Source: Ecdyonurus torrentis (Eukaryota > Arthropoda > Insecta > Ephemeroptera > Heptageniidae). From it: a DNA stretch of 64,000 bases. Where the stretch lies: the NCBI GenBank assembly GCA_949318235.1, contig OX439132.1:4648886-4712885 (forward strand), written 5' to 3'. How positions within the stretch are numbered: position 1 is the stretch's first letter; each line of letters starts with the position of its first letter. The notes under the pieces were generated by a model, which saw only the letters and a list, made by a program, of their open reading frames with translations, was not told the DNA's origin and did not search any database. Made by a program: the position numbers and the translations under genes. Below, piece after piece: positions 1-15,300 of the stretch.

Positions 1-158
1 CTTAATATGTACATTACATAAACATTGATGCATATCAGTTATAATTTTAGCAATTTGAGTCACTTTTTGTATGTAATGTTTAAATTAATTTATTACGTTG
101 ATGCATTTAGTTATTATTTAAATATTTTGTTGATATTATTGTTTATTTCAATTTTTAG

Positions 159-336
159 CCTGATCATGGCGGAGCTGACATTAAGATGGGAGAAATTCGG
201 TCTCAGCAAGGGACTCCACGAAATGCTTGGAGCTGGAGAACTTGTTGATGTCACGCTTGCTTGCCAAGGAGAGTTTATTCAGGCTCACAAAACCGTCCTT
301 GCTGCTTGTAGTCCTCACTTCAGAGCTCTCTTCAAG
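159..336 (+). CDS. BTB gene, exon with start codon and first half of BTB domain
   Basis: Acceptor TTTTTAG ends at 158, the start codon is at 166, and donor GTATGT begins at 337. Codes 57 residues from MAELTLRWEKF. The hallmark BTB strings LVDVTLAC and CSPHFRALF are present: the first is the conserved core strand, the second precedes the exon junction seen in insect BTB genes. An upstream in-frame Met (position 25) was not used because the sequence before 158 is a hydrophobic AT-rich translation typical of intron and is followed by a good acceptor. The 5' UTR must continue upstream, outside the window. Exon ends in phase 0. Confidence 0.9.
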
Positions 337-3300
337 GTATGTTAATGCCAGTTTGTTAATTTTCTAATGCAATATATTTGTGTGTTAAATCATTTTTAAG
401 GGCAGAGGTCAGTAATGGGGTGATTATATACATACGGTAATCAAAAAAGATCAGCAAATGAACTTAAATTTTTTAAGGTGTACATATTCACATTCTTTTT
501 TTTTTTCTTCTGGAACTTCGGGGAGCAAAATAATTATGTAAGTCGATTTTTAATCAGCGTTATGCAAAGTTATGGGGCAAAAATGAATAATTGTGTGATT
601 GCACGTCTCGACTGGTATTTTGAATTTTACTATTTACTGGTATATACATGGTATATACTGTGTTTTTTTATACTGGTATGGTATTTTTTTTTTTTTTTTA
701 AGTTTCAAAATTGGTATAAAAATTTAAAATTACAGATTTTTAAAATTTTAATCCCACAATATAAAAATAAAGCACCTCTAGCAAGAACGAGGCTTGTTCA
801 TAAATCTGATTCCTTGCTACAAGAAAATGAACAAACTTATTTAAGAAGCAATAAGTGTTTATTATGTTTGTGTGTTCCGGAGCTAAAAAAAAATATGGAT
901 TACAAACAAGCTTCATGATTGTGATCCTGTAGAGGAGGAAGGGGGGGAGGGGAGATATAAAAATAGATACTGTAGATTGTAAAAGTATCATCAGGAATTT
1001 AAAAAAATATATACCGGTATCTAGCTTAATTTTTCTTTCTTTTGCTAAAATACTTACTAATAAATTCATTAGAAAATTGATGTGCAGCGCAAAGTTCACA
1101 GATGAGTAATAAAACATAAAGCAGGGCGAAATACACATTTCAATAGCAGGGTGACCTTCAAAAACATAGTGGTTGTCTATTGCAGTGCTGTAAACTAATT
1201 GTTAATATTACTGGGATCGGGAAAATTATACTTAATTTTTATAATTATACTTAATTGTAAAATAGTAATTTTAAAATAGAATGCTAAAATCTAAATTAAA
1301 AAAAAAAAAAAAAAAAAAAAGTAAAAAAATATATCATACATTGAATCAAATGTTGCAAAATATCAAGATATGTAACATCCAAGAAGCGCTTTGCCACGAT
1401 ACCAGTTATGTCCATAACTAGATGATCTTAATGGTTAATTTATTTATTTATTCTGTGCAGTCAAGATATTTGCAGTTACAGCCATCATCGTACAGTAGTT
1501 ATAAGCTTGTTGATCTTTACCTTTATTTCCTATTAATTAATTTTATTCATTAAACACACTTGGTGTACAACATAACAACAGTTAATATAAAATATAACTT
1601 GACTTTGTCAGATGAATCCTTGCCAACACCCCATTGTGATCATGCAAGACGTGAGACTGCCTCACCTGCAAGCCTTGCTCAACTTCATGTACCAGGGAGA
1701 AGCAACTGTCAATCAAAATGAACTGCCTGGATTCTTGAGGACGGCAGAAGCTCTCAGGATCAGTGGCTTGGCTCCTAAAAACCAGGTGCATCAGGTAAAT
1801 ATGAACATGATTTACATCACAACACAATAAATAAAAATGTGTTACGTACTAGCTGTACATAGCTCTCTGCCAAGCCTTACTGATTAGTCCTAGGTAAAGG
1901 ACAAAACAGGTCTAAGGCCGTGAGTAAGTCTGATGCTGTTTTACAATGTTGTGCCTTTGATGAAGTATAAGAACGTGAGATACTAGATATATATCATATT
2001 TTATTGACAAGGTATCCTTATCCTTTTAACGTCTATTGAAATAAAAATAAAAAATCAATTACTATCTTCCAATCCCCAATTTTTTCTTACTAAGCATAAC
2101 ACGAAAAATAATAGAAATAATAATAGGATGTGGTGTACAGTGAGAAGTCTGGGCTGTGAAACAGGGAAAGGAAGTGGTATTCTCTACTAATGCTGTCAAT
2201 GTAGTGTAACAACCTTATCTGTGTTATCAGTAGACAGTAAGTCTACTTGCAAAATATATTTATTCATCTCTTCTCCAATGATAGACAGATAATGTAACAG
2301 CAGCTTCTTGTCAGTACAGTACATTATGAAACAATGAGAAGTGATAGTCACAACAAAGTACCTAACTAAATAATTGGTTCTACTAAAATAATTTATGTCC
2401 TCAATGCAAAATCAAGGAAAGTAAACCATCAGAGTTAGGTTGATGATATAAAAGAAGGGGATAGAGGAAACCAGCAAGTGCCTTATTATAGGGAAGAGAA
2501 TCTCATAGTTTGACCAACAAATCTTGCTAGCACAGAGATAAAAAAATAATAATAATAATAAATAAATAAAAAAATCTAACTAACATATAGATAGCTTTCG
2601 GCACTAAACTCTGAGAGAAATCCGAGTATGTGTGAGTGCCTCATCTACACCCGGATAGAAACTATGAACGGTCATTCATATATTGTACATGTATTTTTGG
2701 TGCAATAATATAAATTAAGAAAAAAATCAACTGTGCAAAAGCTAATAATTTAAAAGATTTGATAGGAAAGCTCGTGTGTTTCCTATCGATCTATCCTTTT
2801 GTTGTAGTTGTAGTTGCAATAAACAAAAAATTTCAGCTTAAAATACTTTATTAAATGCAATTACAACCCTTGTATTACGTTAGGTCAGGCTAAAAACATA
2901 TGTGTTGTTGGCTTACCCAAAAAAAGGGACTATAGCGTCATGATGTGTATTACAGTTATAAAACCCTTGTGTTTGTGTGTGATTGCAGCAAGGAGGAGAC
3001 CACAGTGATGGAGGAAGCACAGGACACTCAGAACCAAGTACTCAACCTCCCAGACTCAGCCCAATACCTCCCAATAAAAGAGCTAGGTACGTAATAGTGC
3101 CACAATATTGTCCAATATCTACAGTAGTCTCAGCTTGGTTGTGTATTCAGTCAGTCATATCAATGTTTACCTATTGAAGTGAACAAACTAAACTTTACAA
3201 ATTTCACTCTAAATGAACTATCTACGTTCAATGAATATCTATAATCAATGTAAATATTTGTATAAACTATTAAACTGTGCCATCACGACTTTCACCTTCA

Positions 3301-6300
3301 TCATGCTTGTTGGTATTTTCTATACTTTCCTTTGATAACATAATAGGAAAAAGAGGATAGCAAAAACTTTAAAGTACATTAGGAAATAAGAGCTATATAG
3401 TTGGTTGATCTGCTAGGAATCAAAAGTTTAATTGTCTTGTTTTCAGACGTAGTAAAGAACGAGATTGGTCAGATGCACAAAGAGTTTACCTGCCCACCGG
3501 TCATCATGATTATATGCAAAGTGACAACATCAAGTTAGAGGACGAAATCTCACTGGAGGAGGCCGATGATTGGCCAAGTTGTTCTGAAACCAATGCCAAG
3601 GAGTTTGCCAACATGGAAGATTCATGTTCTCCCAACCCTCAAGCTACTGCTCAAGGTAAATCATGCAAATCATGTCTTCATAAAACATTCTTCTTTACAG
3701 AGTTTTAATTGTAATGGAGGCTTGTTTTGTTGGTGTTTACAAAAACATTTCTAAAGCCGCTTCCCTTCCAATCTCAGTTTTCCACAAATCCCTCTCCTGG
3801 CCGTCTTTGCATCCCTTACTTACTGGATAAATCAGTGTCATTGACAAGAAAGCCTGTTTTAAATTATAAAATTATCCTTCCGTCTATGTCTCTGTGTGTC
3901 ATTGGTTGAGATATCGAGGACTATACATCATTTTGGCACTTCTCCTAAATTTGCACGCACACTATTGAAACATGTGTATTCTCCTAACACCTTCCTATTG
4001 AAGCATCTACATTATTTGCTGCACTTGCTATTGGTATACCTAAAAACGCTAACCCCTGTAAGCTGCAACACTAACTAGATTGTAGATAGTTCAATAGTAA
4101 GGAGCACGGAGAATATACACATGTTACAACAGTACGCAGGCTTTTTTTTTTTTTTTTAGAGTACCAAAATGCTGCGTAGCCCTCAATATGCAGTAAAGAA
4201 AACAAATCAAATAATAATATAATTAGGTTCTAAAGTCAGGTATAAACTGCATCAATGATGTTCTTTCTCTCTTTTATTATACTTCCTCTCACAGTAAGGT
4301 GGTTTTCTCTACTATCTACCTCTCCTTTAGAAGAGAAACTATGGAGGCGTTTAAAAGTATAGAATATATACAAAAGGTCAAGTAAAAACAGAGAGACAAA
4401 TCTTAAAACCTCCATAAAATAATCTGATTAAAATTTCATGTGAGCATAAATAATGAGGTACCATTGCGACTCCTAATTTGAAATATTTCATAACTTTAGC
4501 CTCATTAATAAACTAGGGAAATTAATGTTTTGCCCAAATTTCTAAAGTAACTTGCAGTGTATTTTGTATTTCCCAAGCACAGTATAACTTCCAGGATAAA
4601 ATCAGTCATAATATTAGTGTGGACAAGCCTATGTTTACCTAGTCCCTACTAATCCCTTGTCAACTTACTTTTCTTTCACTTAGAATACTAGACTGATAAT
4701 TAACATACCTTATTATCCATGAATTAGACACCATCACGTTGATTTTGTATTTATTTTCGTTTAGTTTCCTTTTTGCGGTTATATCACGTATCTGACGTCA
4801 CAGTGATAAAATTAAGCCCCTCCCTCAAGTTCTTTACCCCTATCACGGCCCCATCGGTACATTGTGACGTCAGATACGTGATATAACCGCAAAAAGGAAA
4901 ATAAATGAAATAAATACAGAATCAACGCGATGGTGTCTAATTCATGGATAATAAAGTATGGTAATTATCAGTCTAGTATTGTAAATGATGTAAAAGTAAG
5001 TTGACAAGGGCTTTAACCTGTGAATTAATATGAATGTACTGTACTGCACGAGTTTCTTCTTGAAATAGGCCTTTGCTTGTTTTGTACAACATAGGGCATG
5101 GCTTAGTGACAGTTATTAAATGCTACTAGAACTATATTTCTGTTGCTGTTAATTTTTTGTCCTATTATTTTTTGGTTACATATTGTGGAAGAGCTTTATT
5201 TTTATTTCAAATTCATTTTTATTCATTTTTTTTCTCTCACAATCATATTACAACAAAAGTTCAGGTTTCCTCTCTTGCAGTGAGACAAAAATTAAAATTT
5301 GTTGCTAATTCTGACATAATGAAATACAGCAATAATGTAACTTTTATTAAAATAACAATAATGAGATCTTTTACATTTACATATACCTACATCAAAATTA
5401 CATAAGGTTTACTTATTACAGGTTTGCTTATTTAAAAAAAAAAAAAAAAATGGTGTGAAACAAATTAGAGTTAGTTTCAGTTCTTACAGCTAACGACAAA
5501 CTATCTTAAATCTCAAAAACACTAAACAAAGGACCCTTAATTGATTATTTATCATTTACTCACTAATTTATTCATTTTTTTTGTTTTTAAATTCAACTCA
5601 CAAATGAGTATGAAAGTGAATAATGCACTTCCCTTACTGACTTGCACTTAATATAGAAATGTTTTGTTGTATTATCAGCACGCAATTATTATCCCTGCAG
5701 TTCAAACATTTCAAAAATATTTGAGAAAAAACAACAACATAAAAAGTTATCCAAGAAATTAAATAAATTCATGCCAGATTGATGATAATATTACCAATTA
5801 ATAATAGTATTAATGGTACACAATAAAAATAGTGTACCAAAAAAAAAAAAAAAAAAAACTGTTCTTTTGTAAAGTACCTTTTTTTAGTTTTATTTTATGT
5901 ATTTCAAATTTACAAATATGTAAATCAATTCCATTCAACTCTTTTATACTGTACTTTAAATCAGTGCTCAAGTGCCCCCCCCCCCCCCCCCCCCTGCTGT
6001 CATTACTTAAATTTTTCATGTTTTATTCCATTATAATCACACACAAAAATAATAAGGAAATCAGCAAAGTCCACAGTGAGAATATGTCTTATAGTTCAGT
6101 GAAAAATGTTGCTAGCACAGAGATCATAAACAATACATTGGAAAGCTTTTGGCACGAAATAAAGAGTATGTCTGTGAGCCTTTGTCAGTCCTAACAGACT
6201 TATAGAAAAACTATAAATGTTTGACAAAGACACACTACCTTTCTCTTGTAGTCTTGTATTAAAAGCTATTCATTGAATAGACCAGTTGCACTCGTATTTA

Positions 6301-9300
6301 AGTGCTGCCATTTTTTTGGTAAAGAATACATAGGCCAGCATAGGAAAAATGTCATTTTTATTATTGTTTTTTTAATAGCAAAAGAAGCTTCAAACCTCAA
6401 TCAAAGCCTTATTTCTAGCTCCTAAGGGGCTTATTGTTTATTGTCTCTGTGCTAGCAAATGTTTTGAACCAACTTAAGAACATCTCTATGGTAAGACCAG
6501 TGCTGATTTCCTGTCTCCTTACCTTGTAATATATTATACCCAATTGTAACTTCATGTATCATTGACTTGCAGTATGTTGGTTTGAACCTGGACCATCCTC
6601 CAGTCAAGCTCTACCTGGCACCTCATCACAACAAGCTACTCTACCATTACCAGACGTCAGCACAAAAGGTAAGACAAACTTTTGGTTTACATATTTTCAC
6701 TCTACAGCCTTTCGCATTGCTTTTCACCCTCCATCAAAACTTTCAACTCTCTTCGTCATTCCTTGGTTGTCTGGGTCAAGTTTACTTTGGTTACACCCAT
6801 AAATTGGTATTATATTTTTAACTTCATATGCCACATAAAGAAAAGAACTGACAAATATATTGTAAACTCTTCATTTTGTGTAATTGCTAGGGGAAAAAAA
6901 ACAAGTTTTTTTTTAAATAGATACTTGAGTAAAGTGATTTCTTTGACATAGCTAAGACTATTATATGATTTTGACTTCTTTTTTTTAATGACTAACGCAT
7001 CACAAAACATTATAAATTCTCAACTTGAAGTGTGAAACTGACAAAAACTAGACAAGGGCTACAAGCACAACATAAGCAAAGTATCCATTCTTAGAGAATA
7101 AAAGTTACTGGCATAGTGCCCTAGCCAACATAGACAGTGTAAAAAGAGGCGCGCTTCCACTAACTTCCTATCCTTAAAAGCATTAAAAAATCAAAATCTT
7201 CCTCTGCGTTTATTTTTTTTATTTTTTTTTTTTTTGTGAAAGAAAACAAATAATAGTGTTGTTCATAAACCCTGTTTTCTTGCTCCAAAAAAATGCAAAA
7301 TATATTTGAATAACCATATTTGAGCATCATTTTAGTAGCAGAAAACCACAGAAAACAGGGTTTATGAACAGTATTACTGTGCTGAAGGCCATAAAATTAA
7401 AAAAAAAAAAGGGGGGGAATACATTTTCATGTGTTTAAAGCGAAGACAAATAAACAAAATATCAATCAAGCCCATTGCCATGTGTATGTAGCCTGCAGGT
7501 AGCCTAATTGAGTTGAAAGTTGTTCTGTCATCATGTTCGTCATGGTGGTAGTTTCATTTGGCCATTGAAATGTCTCCAACTGAGAGGATTTCACAAAATT
7601 GAAAGTTTACGTTAATTAATTTCAAATTGTATTGAACATATCAGCGTCTTGCTTTGCAAAAATTTATCTTGTTAATTGCTTTTGTATGCTGTAAAATGTT
7701 GATACAATTTTGGTCATCAAATTTTTTTGTATGTCTTGAAATCTTTATCTTGCTTTTATTTGAATCACTGAATAATATACATAAAACAGAGAGAGAGAAT
7801 CATATTGCATAATACTGTGGCAGGTTTTATAAGACAATTTCAGTGCTGACTGTATGACTTAGAGCTGAATATTGCTCTGTATTTATGTAGAACTGTGCAT
7901 GGAAAAACTTTTTAGCATGGGTAAGCACATCACTGATAGCTTTTTCATTCATATAATTGCTTTCAAAGTTGATTTGTTCACCATATATACAATTGATAAA
8001 ATTGAAAAAGAAAGGAGAGAGGAAGATAGCTGCCATTATGTCAAATAGTTTAGTGAAAAATGTTGCAGCACAGATAAAATTATAATAAACACTGGATAGC
8101 TTTCAATGCAAGAGACATTGAGTCTGTCTATGTGCCTTAAAGTCCTTGTCATCTTACTTTTTTATCATTTAGAATACTAGATTGATGGTAACCATACCTT
8201 ATTATCCATGAATTAGGCACCACCACGTTGATTTTGTATTTATTTTCAATTTGACGGTTATTTCACGTATCTGATGTCACAATGTACCGCTGCCAATCAC
8301 AGTCACCGCTTTGGTCTTGTGATAAATTTAAGCCCCTCCCTCAAGTTATTTACCCCTATCACGGCCCTATTGGTACATTGTGACGTCAGATGCGTGAAAT
8401 AACTGTTAAAATGAAAGTAAATGAAAATCAATACAAAATCAAAGTTTTGGTGTCTAATTCATGGATAATAAGGTATGGTAATTACAATTTTGTATTTTTA
8501 ATGATAAAAAAGTAAGTTGACAAGGGATTTAAGTTGCAAGTTTCTTTCTACATATCTGTCAGGGCGGACAAAGGCACAAACACATACCCCCTTTTTCTTG
8601 CAGTCTTGCATCATGCTACCCATGTGTTGTTTATTATCTTTGTGCTAGCAATATTTTTTGTTACCAAACTATAGGCCGAGCCTTCACTATAGTAAGGCTA
8701 TTGCTGATGTCTTCTTTTATTTTCTTTTAATTAATTATATTTAACCACAATGGTTTCTTTTCTTTATAATGAGTTTATCACATGCAATTGAAATATGAAC
8801 ATTGATCAAAAATACTGTTAAATACAAAATATTTTGTTTTTGCAGAAAAAAAAATGTGTTTTTAAACTTTCTATACAATTCTTCTTCATGTTTTTAAATC
8901 TCAAATAGATGGGAAATGAAAAGAAAAACTTAATAATATCATGTTGTGTAATTGTAAGGTTGAAGTGTCAGATTTTTTTATAAAATTTTTGTATACTGAA
9001 GTGTCTCCAATGAAGAATTAATGAAGAGAAAAATAACAGCCACTGGAGTTAAAATTGCAACAAAGAATTTAAAATGATAGAAAAGTATTAAAGTTATGAA
9101 ATATTGTGCTCATTTCCCATACCATTACCTGCTCCAACCCTCTTAGGGCAGGTCAGATCGAAGTGGGTCTCAAGAAATATTTTTGTTGTGTATCTTTTCA
9201 AGTTCAGTATAAGAATTTCTTAAAACATAGTAAAAAAAAAAATAATAATAATAAATGAAGACTGCATTAGAACTGTGCCAAGAAATTAAGTCAAGAAATT

Positions 9301-12300
9301 GGATTTGAAGAATGCATCAATTTTTTTCTTCAGAGAAGTTAACTTTTCAGTGCTTCATAAAAATCAACAATTTAAAAATCAACAATTTTTTAGCAATTTT
9401 TGGCAACTTGTAAATAAAAATAGGCCTATAATTAACTTCAAGAAAGAAATTATCGTATTGATTTCTTAATTTTTATGAAGAAATTTATGAAAAATTGTAA
9501 AACAAACAAACAAACTCAAATTTGCAGATCGTTCATAAAATGCACAAGGTAATGTTTTATTTTACTTGCACTTTAGTAAATTTTGTACGTTTGAACTTTT
9601 TTTAGTTTTATTTTAAATCAACTGAAACAAAAGAGTTTTGAATTCAAAATAGCAAATAAAATGCATCTTGATAATTTTAATTTTGCTATTCTCTATTATA
9701 CAAATTACAAAAATAGTTTTGTATGCCTGAATATTTAAATTTACAAAAACAACAATTTTTTTTTATTGCATGAATTTTTAACATAATTTTCTTATATTAT
9801 ACAAAAGAAGTATTAAAATTTAGATTGAGACAATTTAGTTGCATATTTTTTGCAGGCACACAGACTCCTGGCGAGTTGAATCCTCTGTTAGAATGTAATC
9901 AAAGCAAACATCTTGTACATGTTGAGGAAGAGTCCGAGGAGGAGATCACAGCATATGAGAACATACATAAATGTCACATATGTGAGCGGACATTTCTTTG
10001 TCAATCGCATCTGGTCAAGCATTTCAAGCATGAACATCAACACGATGACCGACCAGTTTCATGCATTACGTGCTAGAATTTCACAAGCGTTAACACAAAT
10101 TCAACAACCAAGAGGAACACCTGTTTAACTTTGTTTATTTATGAAGTTTTTTTTTTTTTTTTTTTTTTTTTCAATTCAACCATCACATATTTTGTAATAG
10201 TAGAAAGGGTTTTGACTTGATAATGTTTAGTATTTTTTTTTTTTTTTTTTATTATTATTATTATTTTTTTTTTTTTTGAGGGATGGGAGATAATGAGCAT
10301 CATAAGCTGATAGGGTCACATTGTGAAAGAAAAATATATAATTAAAGATTTTATCTAATTGTCCCTGCCTTGAATGCTTACTGTCTCCGGTTCTTCAATT
10401 TTTTCTTACCTTTGTACGTTGTTATTAGTTGTTTATCACAAAGCCGATTTTAGCTTAACTATTTTGCTACCCAAAAAACCAGCTTCATTACCACATGCAA
10501 AGAAGAAAATATACTTCTTTTTTGATATAAATATTTTTAGGCTATATTTATTTATCTTAAAAGTTAGGTGTATTATTTTCGTGCATGAAAGGATATTAAA
10601 AAAAGATCAAGTCATTTCCTTTTTGTAAAACTTGTTTATTGTTACAAGAGATTGTCGTATAAATTTGTTAATACAATTCTCTACCTCCTAACGAGCAGTA
10701 TTAATATTATCTCTGTATCAAACTGGTGTCATATATTGGTATTTACTGAATATAATTTATTGTTGTAAAGGCTAGTTCACACTGTGTCATGTTATTATGT
10801 TGACGTAATTTTTGTTTGTCACATTGAGTTCTCGTGCTACACCTTTACCATCAAGACATTGTCTTATCAATGTGTACCATGCAAACTGCACACATGGGCT
10901 GGCCACGGCCTACATACACAGCCCAGCATTTGTAATGACAGCCTGGAGAAATTGTGGAAACTCTAGGCAGGCTGGACGGTGTGTACTTGTTGCTAAGTGC
11001 TGAACAGTGGGGTGGTGATTAATCACATCAATCATGCACCTCCTGAATGCTGTGTGTCATTACAGAATGCATGAAACAAGTTGCGCTCTCACACTGCACA
11101 TAGACACCCAGCGGTGGCTTGAACCTGTGCTCTGTAAGGAAAACAGAGTTACGAGTCAGCTGCCGTCACCACTCAGCCATACCAGCTTGGTAATCGTGTC
11201 ATAATTGGGTTTCAACTGTACAGACAAAAGTTTGAGAACAAAATGTACCCCCATGCAAACCCCCATGTTTTTTATGAGAAAAGTACAGTTTACCTGTATG
11301 TCCCAATCTCAAACCTTTGTCCAGAGCTGTGCATGCTGTACCCCTCTCTAGTGAAAGAGTGAAACCCACCATTACCAAAGTTATATGTTAAAGTAGTGGA
11401 GCATATTGTTTTAATACAAATTGCCAGTTTCATTCTTTCACCAACGTGACAACAATTATGACAAAATTGTGTGGACATAGAAATATCTTATCTTGTGAAC
11501 TATGCTTGCATTTTCAAAAATATATTGGAAAAATTGTTATATTTGTAAATCTGGTATTTGCAATAACAAAAAGTTACATATAAACATTATTGGTTGAAAT
11601 ATTTTAAAAGCAAATTATATATATAAATATATAAATATTTTTTATTCAAATCTTCAAAGAGCTTTTTACAAGTACAACTCGGTGAAATTTTTACACTGCA
11701 ATCTGTATTTTAGTACAGATTGCTTTTTTTTTTTAATTTTATGGAGAACAAAAAGCTATGTTCAAAAATCAAACTTGATGAAACATTTTTATATTAAGGA
11801 AGTAGGGTACCGATGTCGGCCATTAGACTCAAACTTTTCTTGTAAAAAATCTAAAATTTTGCACAATGATACTTCAGCTTGATACAATTTCAAATATATA
11901 AAAATTTTAGGGGGTCACCGTGCAAATTAATTTTATATGAATTTTTGAAAATTTAAGCTCATAAGGGTCAATGTTAATTTCATTAATTAATTTATTTTTT
12001 TCGGGACGGTCAAACCACATGAAATTTTTATCATGGCTAGGTGTGACCCTTAGCTACACAATGACACCAAATTTAGACCCAAAACACATCTAGTTTTTTA
12101 GATATAAGGCTGGTACCCTACTCCCTTAAGCATTTTTTTTTTTTTTTAAATATACACACACAGACATTAGTTTTAGTTGATCTTATTAACACTTGTTGGT
12201 GAAAACAATATTTTTAAAGGATCTGATTTTATTGTTATTTTATTATTATTATTATTTTTTTTTTTTCCAGGATGTGAAACACAATGTTTGTAATGTTAAT

Positions 12301-15300
12301 ATTGTTTTGAACAAAATATTTTCACTTTTGATAGAATTATCATGTTATCAAGTATCCGCACGTGATTTTTTTTATTGCTTCTCCACATACAGGAAGGTGG
12401 AATGACCATGGCTCTATGGGGAGATTTTGTCACCCCATTTTTCACTCTCTATTTATTGTAAGATCTTTACGATTTTTTTACTCTGAGGTATAAATAGACG
12501 ATGTACTTTTACATAGGATTTATAATAAAAAAAAGTGTACAATAATTAGTGGGTGAAAAATGGGGTGACGAAGTCACTCCACAGAGCCAAAGTCACATCA
12601 GCTTGGCAACTTTAAAAACTAGTCAAAAATACTTCCCGTACTCAAAAAACAAATGCAAAAAAATGCATTAAAAAAAATATCTGGACTTAATTTACAAAGT
12701 TTTAATTTTTAAAAAGTCCATTCAATGTGATAACTATAAAAGCATCTTGAGTTAAAAAGTGGGGGGGGGGGGGGAGTCACATTGCAACAAGATTTAAAAT
12801 GAAAAGTGTTACAATATCATAAACAAACATTACTTTGAAACATCTAAATTGTTCTATTACTTAATTTTTGATACATATTTAAATTTACTATCCACCTAAA
12901 AAGTTGTGAAAATATTTTCTATGTCTTATTATTATCATTTATAGCATAGTATAGTATGCATTTTTATGCTATACTGTGTAACCATCCTGATTTCAGACTC
13001 TATACATAGCCAATTTGCAAGACCCTGTATTGAAAATAATCAATTCTCCTTTAATGCATTGATGGTTGCATTTTTTTTTAATTGTTTTTTTTTTATAACT
13101 TTTCATTTATTTTATGGCTTTGGAATTTTGACATGAAAAACATTAGATATTCCTGTCTTGTACCAAAATTTCAAAGCTTTAACATCAGCAGAAAGTATTT
13201 TAAAACAAATGCAACCAGAGGTGACTTCTACGTAACAGTTACTATAAGGGAGAAAGTCAGCAATCTTCACAAAATATTACGAGAAAACAACATTAATAGT
13301 AAACAACACAATTTTTACACAATTTGAATGTTAAATACATCAAAGGTCTTTATCGATGGCTATCTATCTATATATGAAAACTATATTTTTTTAAATTACC
13401 ACCAAACATTAATAATACGAGTCATGCAAATTGGTCTATTAAAACGTGAATTAGTTAGAGATTTTGTGTTAAAAAAATGTTTTTATTATTATTTAAAAAA
13501 ATCTCTCTGACACCAGAGACAAATATATTATTTATAATTATTTGATATGCTCATTAATTAAAACTACAAAACAAAATTAATTATAAAGTATAATTAATTA
13601 GGAAAGATTAAACCATTTTGGTTTGAATACGTAATCACAGAAAGGATAGGAGAAACCAACAAGTGCCTTAGCATGAGGAGGTCCATAGCTTGGTGAAAGT
13701 CTTGATGGCACAGGTTACACAAATATTTACACATTTACTAAGATGCTTCCAGGACAACAGCCCTCTTTATCAGTTGCTTAGAGAATAGTGAAGGCAAGTT
13801 GGGCTGTTGCCCTTATATGGTCTTAGTAAATTTGTAAATATTTGTGTAAGCTGTGCCATCAAGACTTTCACCAAGCTACGGACCTAATCATGGTAAGACG
13901 CTTGTTGGTTTCTCCTATCTTTTCTGTAATTACAAAATTAATTATAAAATTAATTGAAGCCTCTGCTCAGGAGTTTATGCATATCATGTGTTTCAACATT
14001 GTTGACAAACAATTAAGTTCAATGCTGAAGCTATTTTGTAGCTCAATATAATAAATAATTGTATGAGAACACCAATTATATATATTATACAATACATATT
14101 ATATATAAATAACTTTATAGGAATAGTCTATATATATTCACAGTATTATACTATAATGTTAACTTTTGCTAGTTAGAGTATATATTAAAGTGCAAATAAA
14201 ATGGACAAAGAGGTATTTAAAACAAAACTACTAGTTCATAATGCTATATACAAATATATTTCAAGAAATGCCTTTGTGCAGAAAATTAACTGATTTTTTT
14301 TTTTTTTTTTTATTTTTTATTATTATTATTTGTGAATTCTTGATTTTATGTAACTCCCTTGTCAGGATTAACATTGTTAATATATGCATGGCATCTAGAA
14401 TAACCCCAGTTTTCTCTAATTGACGGCCTAAAGCTTGCAACATCTGGTTTATCTTTAATTAAATGTAATTAATTAGGAAAAGTTAAAAATATTTTGGTTT
14501 GAATTGATAATCAAAGATAAGGATAGGAGAAAACAACAAGCGCCTTACCACGATGAGGTCCGTAGCTTGTTGAAAATCTTGATGGCACAGGTTACACAAA
14601 TATTTACAAGTTAACTAAGACGTTTCAAGGGCAACAGCCATCTTCTTCACGAAACGTCTTACAAGTAGCACTACCGAGGTGCCAATCGATTCTGTGATTG
14701 GCAATTGCTACTTGTTAGTTTACTTGTAAATATTTGTGTAACCTGTGCCATCAAGATTTTCACCAAGCTATGTACCTCATGGTGGTAAGGCGCCTGTTGA
14801 TTTCTCCTATCCTTTTCTTTGATTATCTTTAATTAAAGATTTTTGTGTATGATAATATATTTTTACATATAACGAGCTTCAATTGTTAATCTATTTACTT
14901 TATGTTGTTTAAAATCAATTCTCAGGATTGTAATAATACAATTATATAAAAAAAATTAGGACCCTATTCTAATAATTCCTGCAATCTTTTAAAATTGAGT
15001 TTTTCATCAATTTTGAGTGATACTAAAGAAAATTGCAAGTGTGTAGAATATTTTTGAAACTATTTATTGCCGTGTGTAAAAGTTACATTTGTATTGGGTC
15101 TATCATAAAATCAAGAATACACCAGTGTTGTTCGCAAACCCTGTTCTCTAGCTACAAAAAATAACATTGCATTACATTTGAATATTCATTTTAGTTGCAA
15201 AAAAACATGCAGGGTTTACGAACAGAATTACTGTTATTAATTTTGTAATAGTTAAGAGACTTAAGAGACTTTTTTGTTATCTGTAATTGATTTTTGAATG

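Noticed and set aside
1..165. In-frame upstream Met at 25 extending the BTB protein
   Set aside because: The extension is hydrophobic AT translation lying before a good acceptor at 158, and BTB proteins of this class start close to the L-R-W motif.
5157..5405. Possible extra BTB 3' exon after TCTCTTGCAG at 5280
   Set aside because: Phase 1 is open for about 40 codons, but the sequence is Lys/Asn/Thr-rich like translated AT DNA and has no finger motif.
13842..14051. Frame reading CKLCHQDFHQATDL, like the first half of a C2H2 finger
   Set aside because: It lies in the right arm of the inverted-repeat element 13631-13933; the same words occur in the sister element, and no His pair follows.
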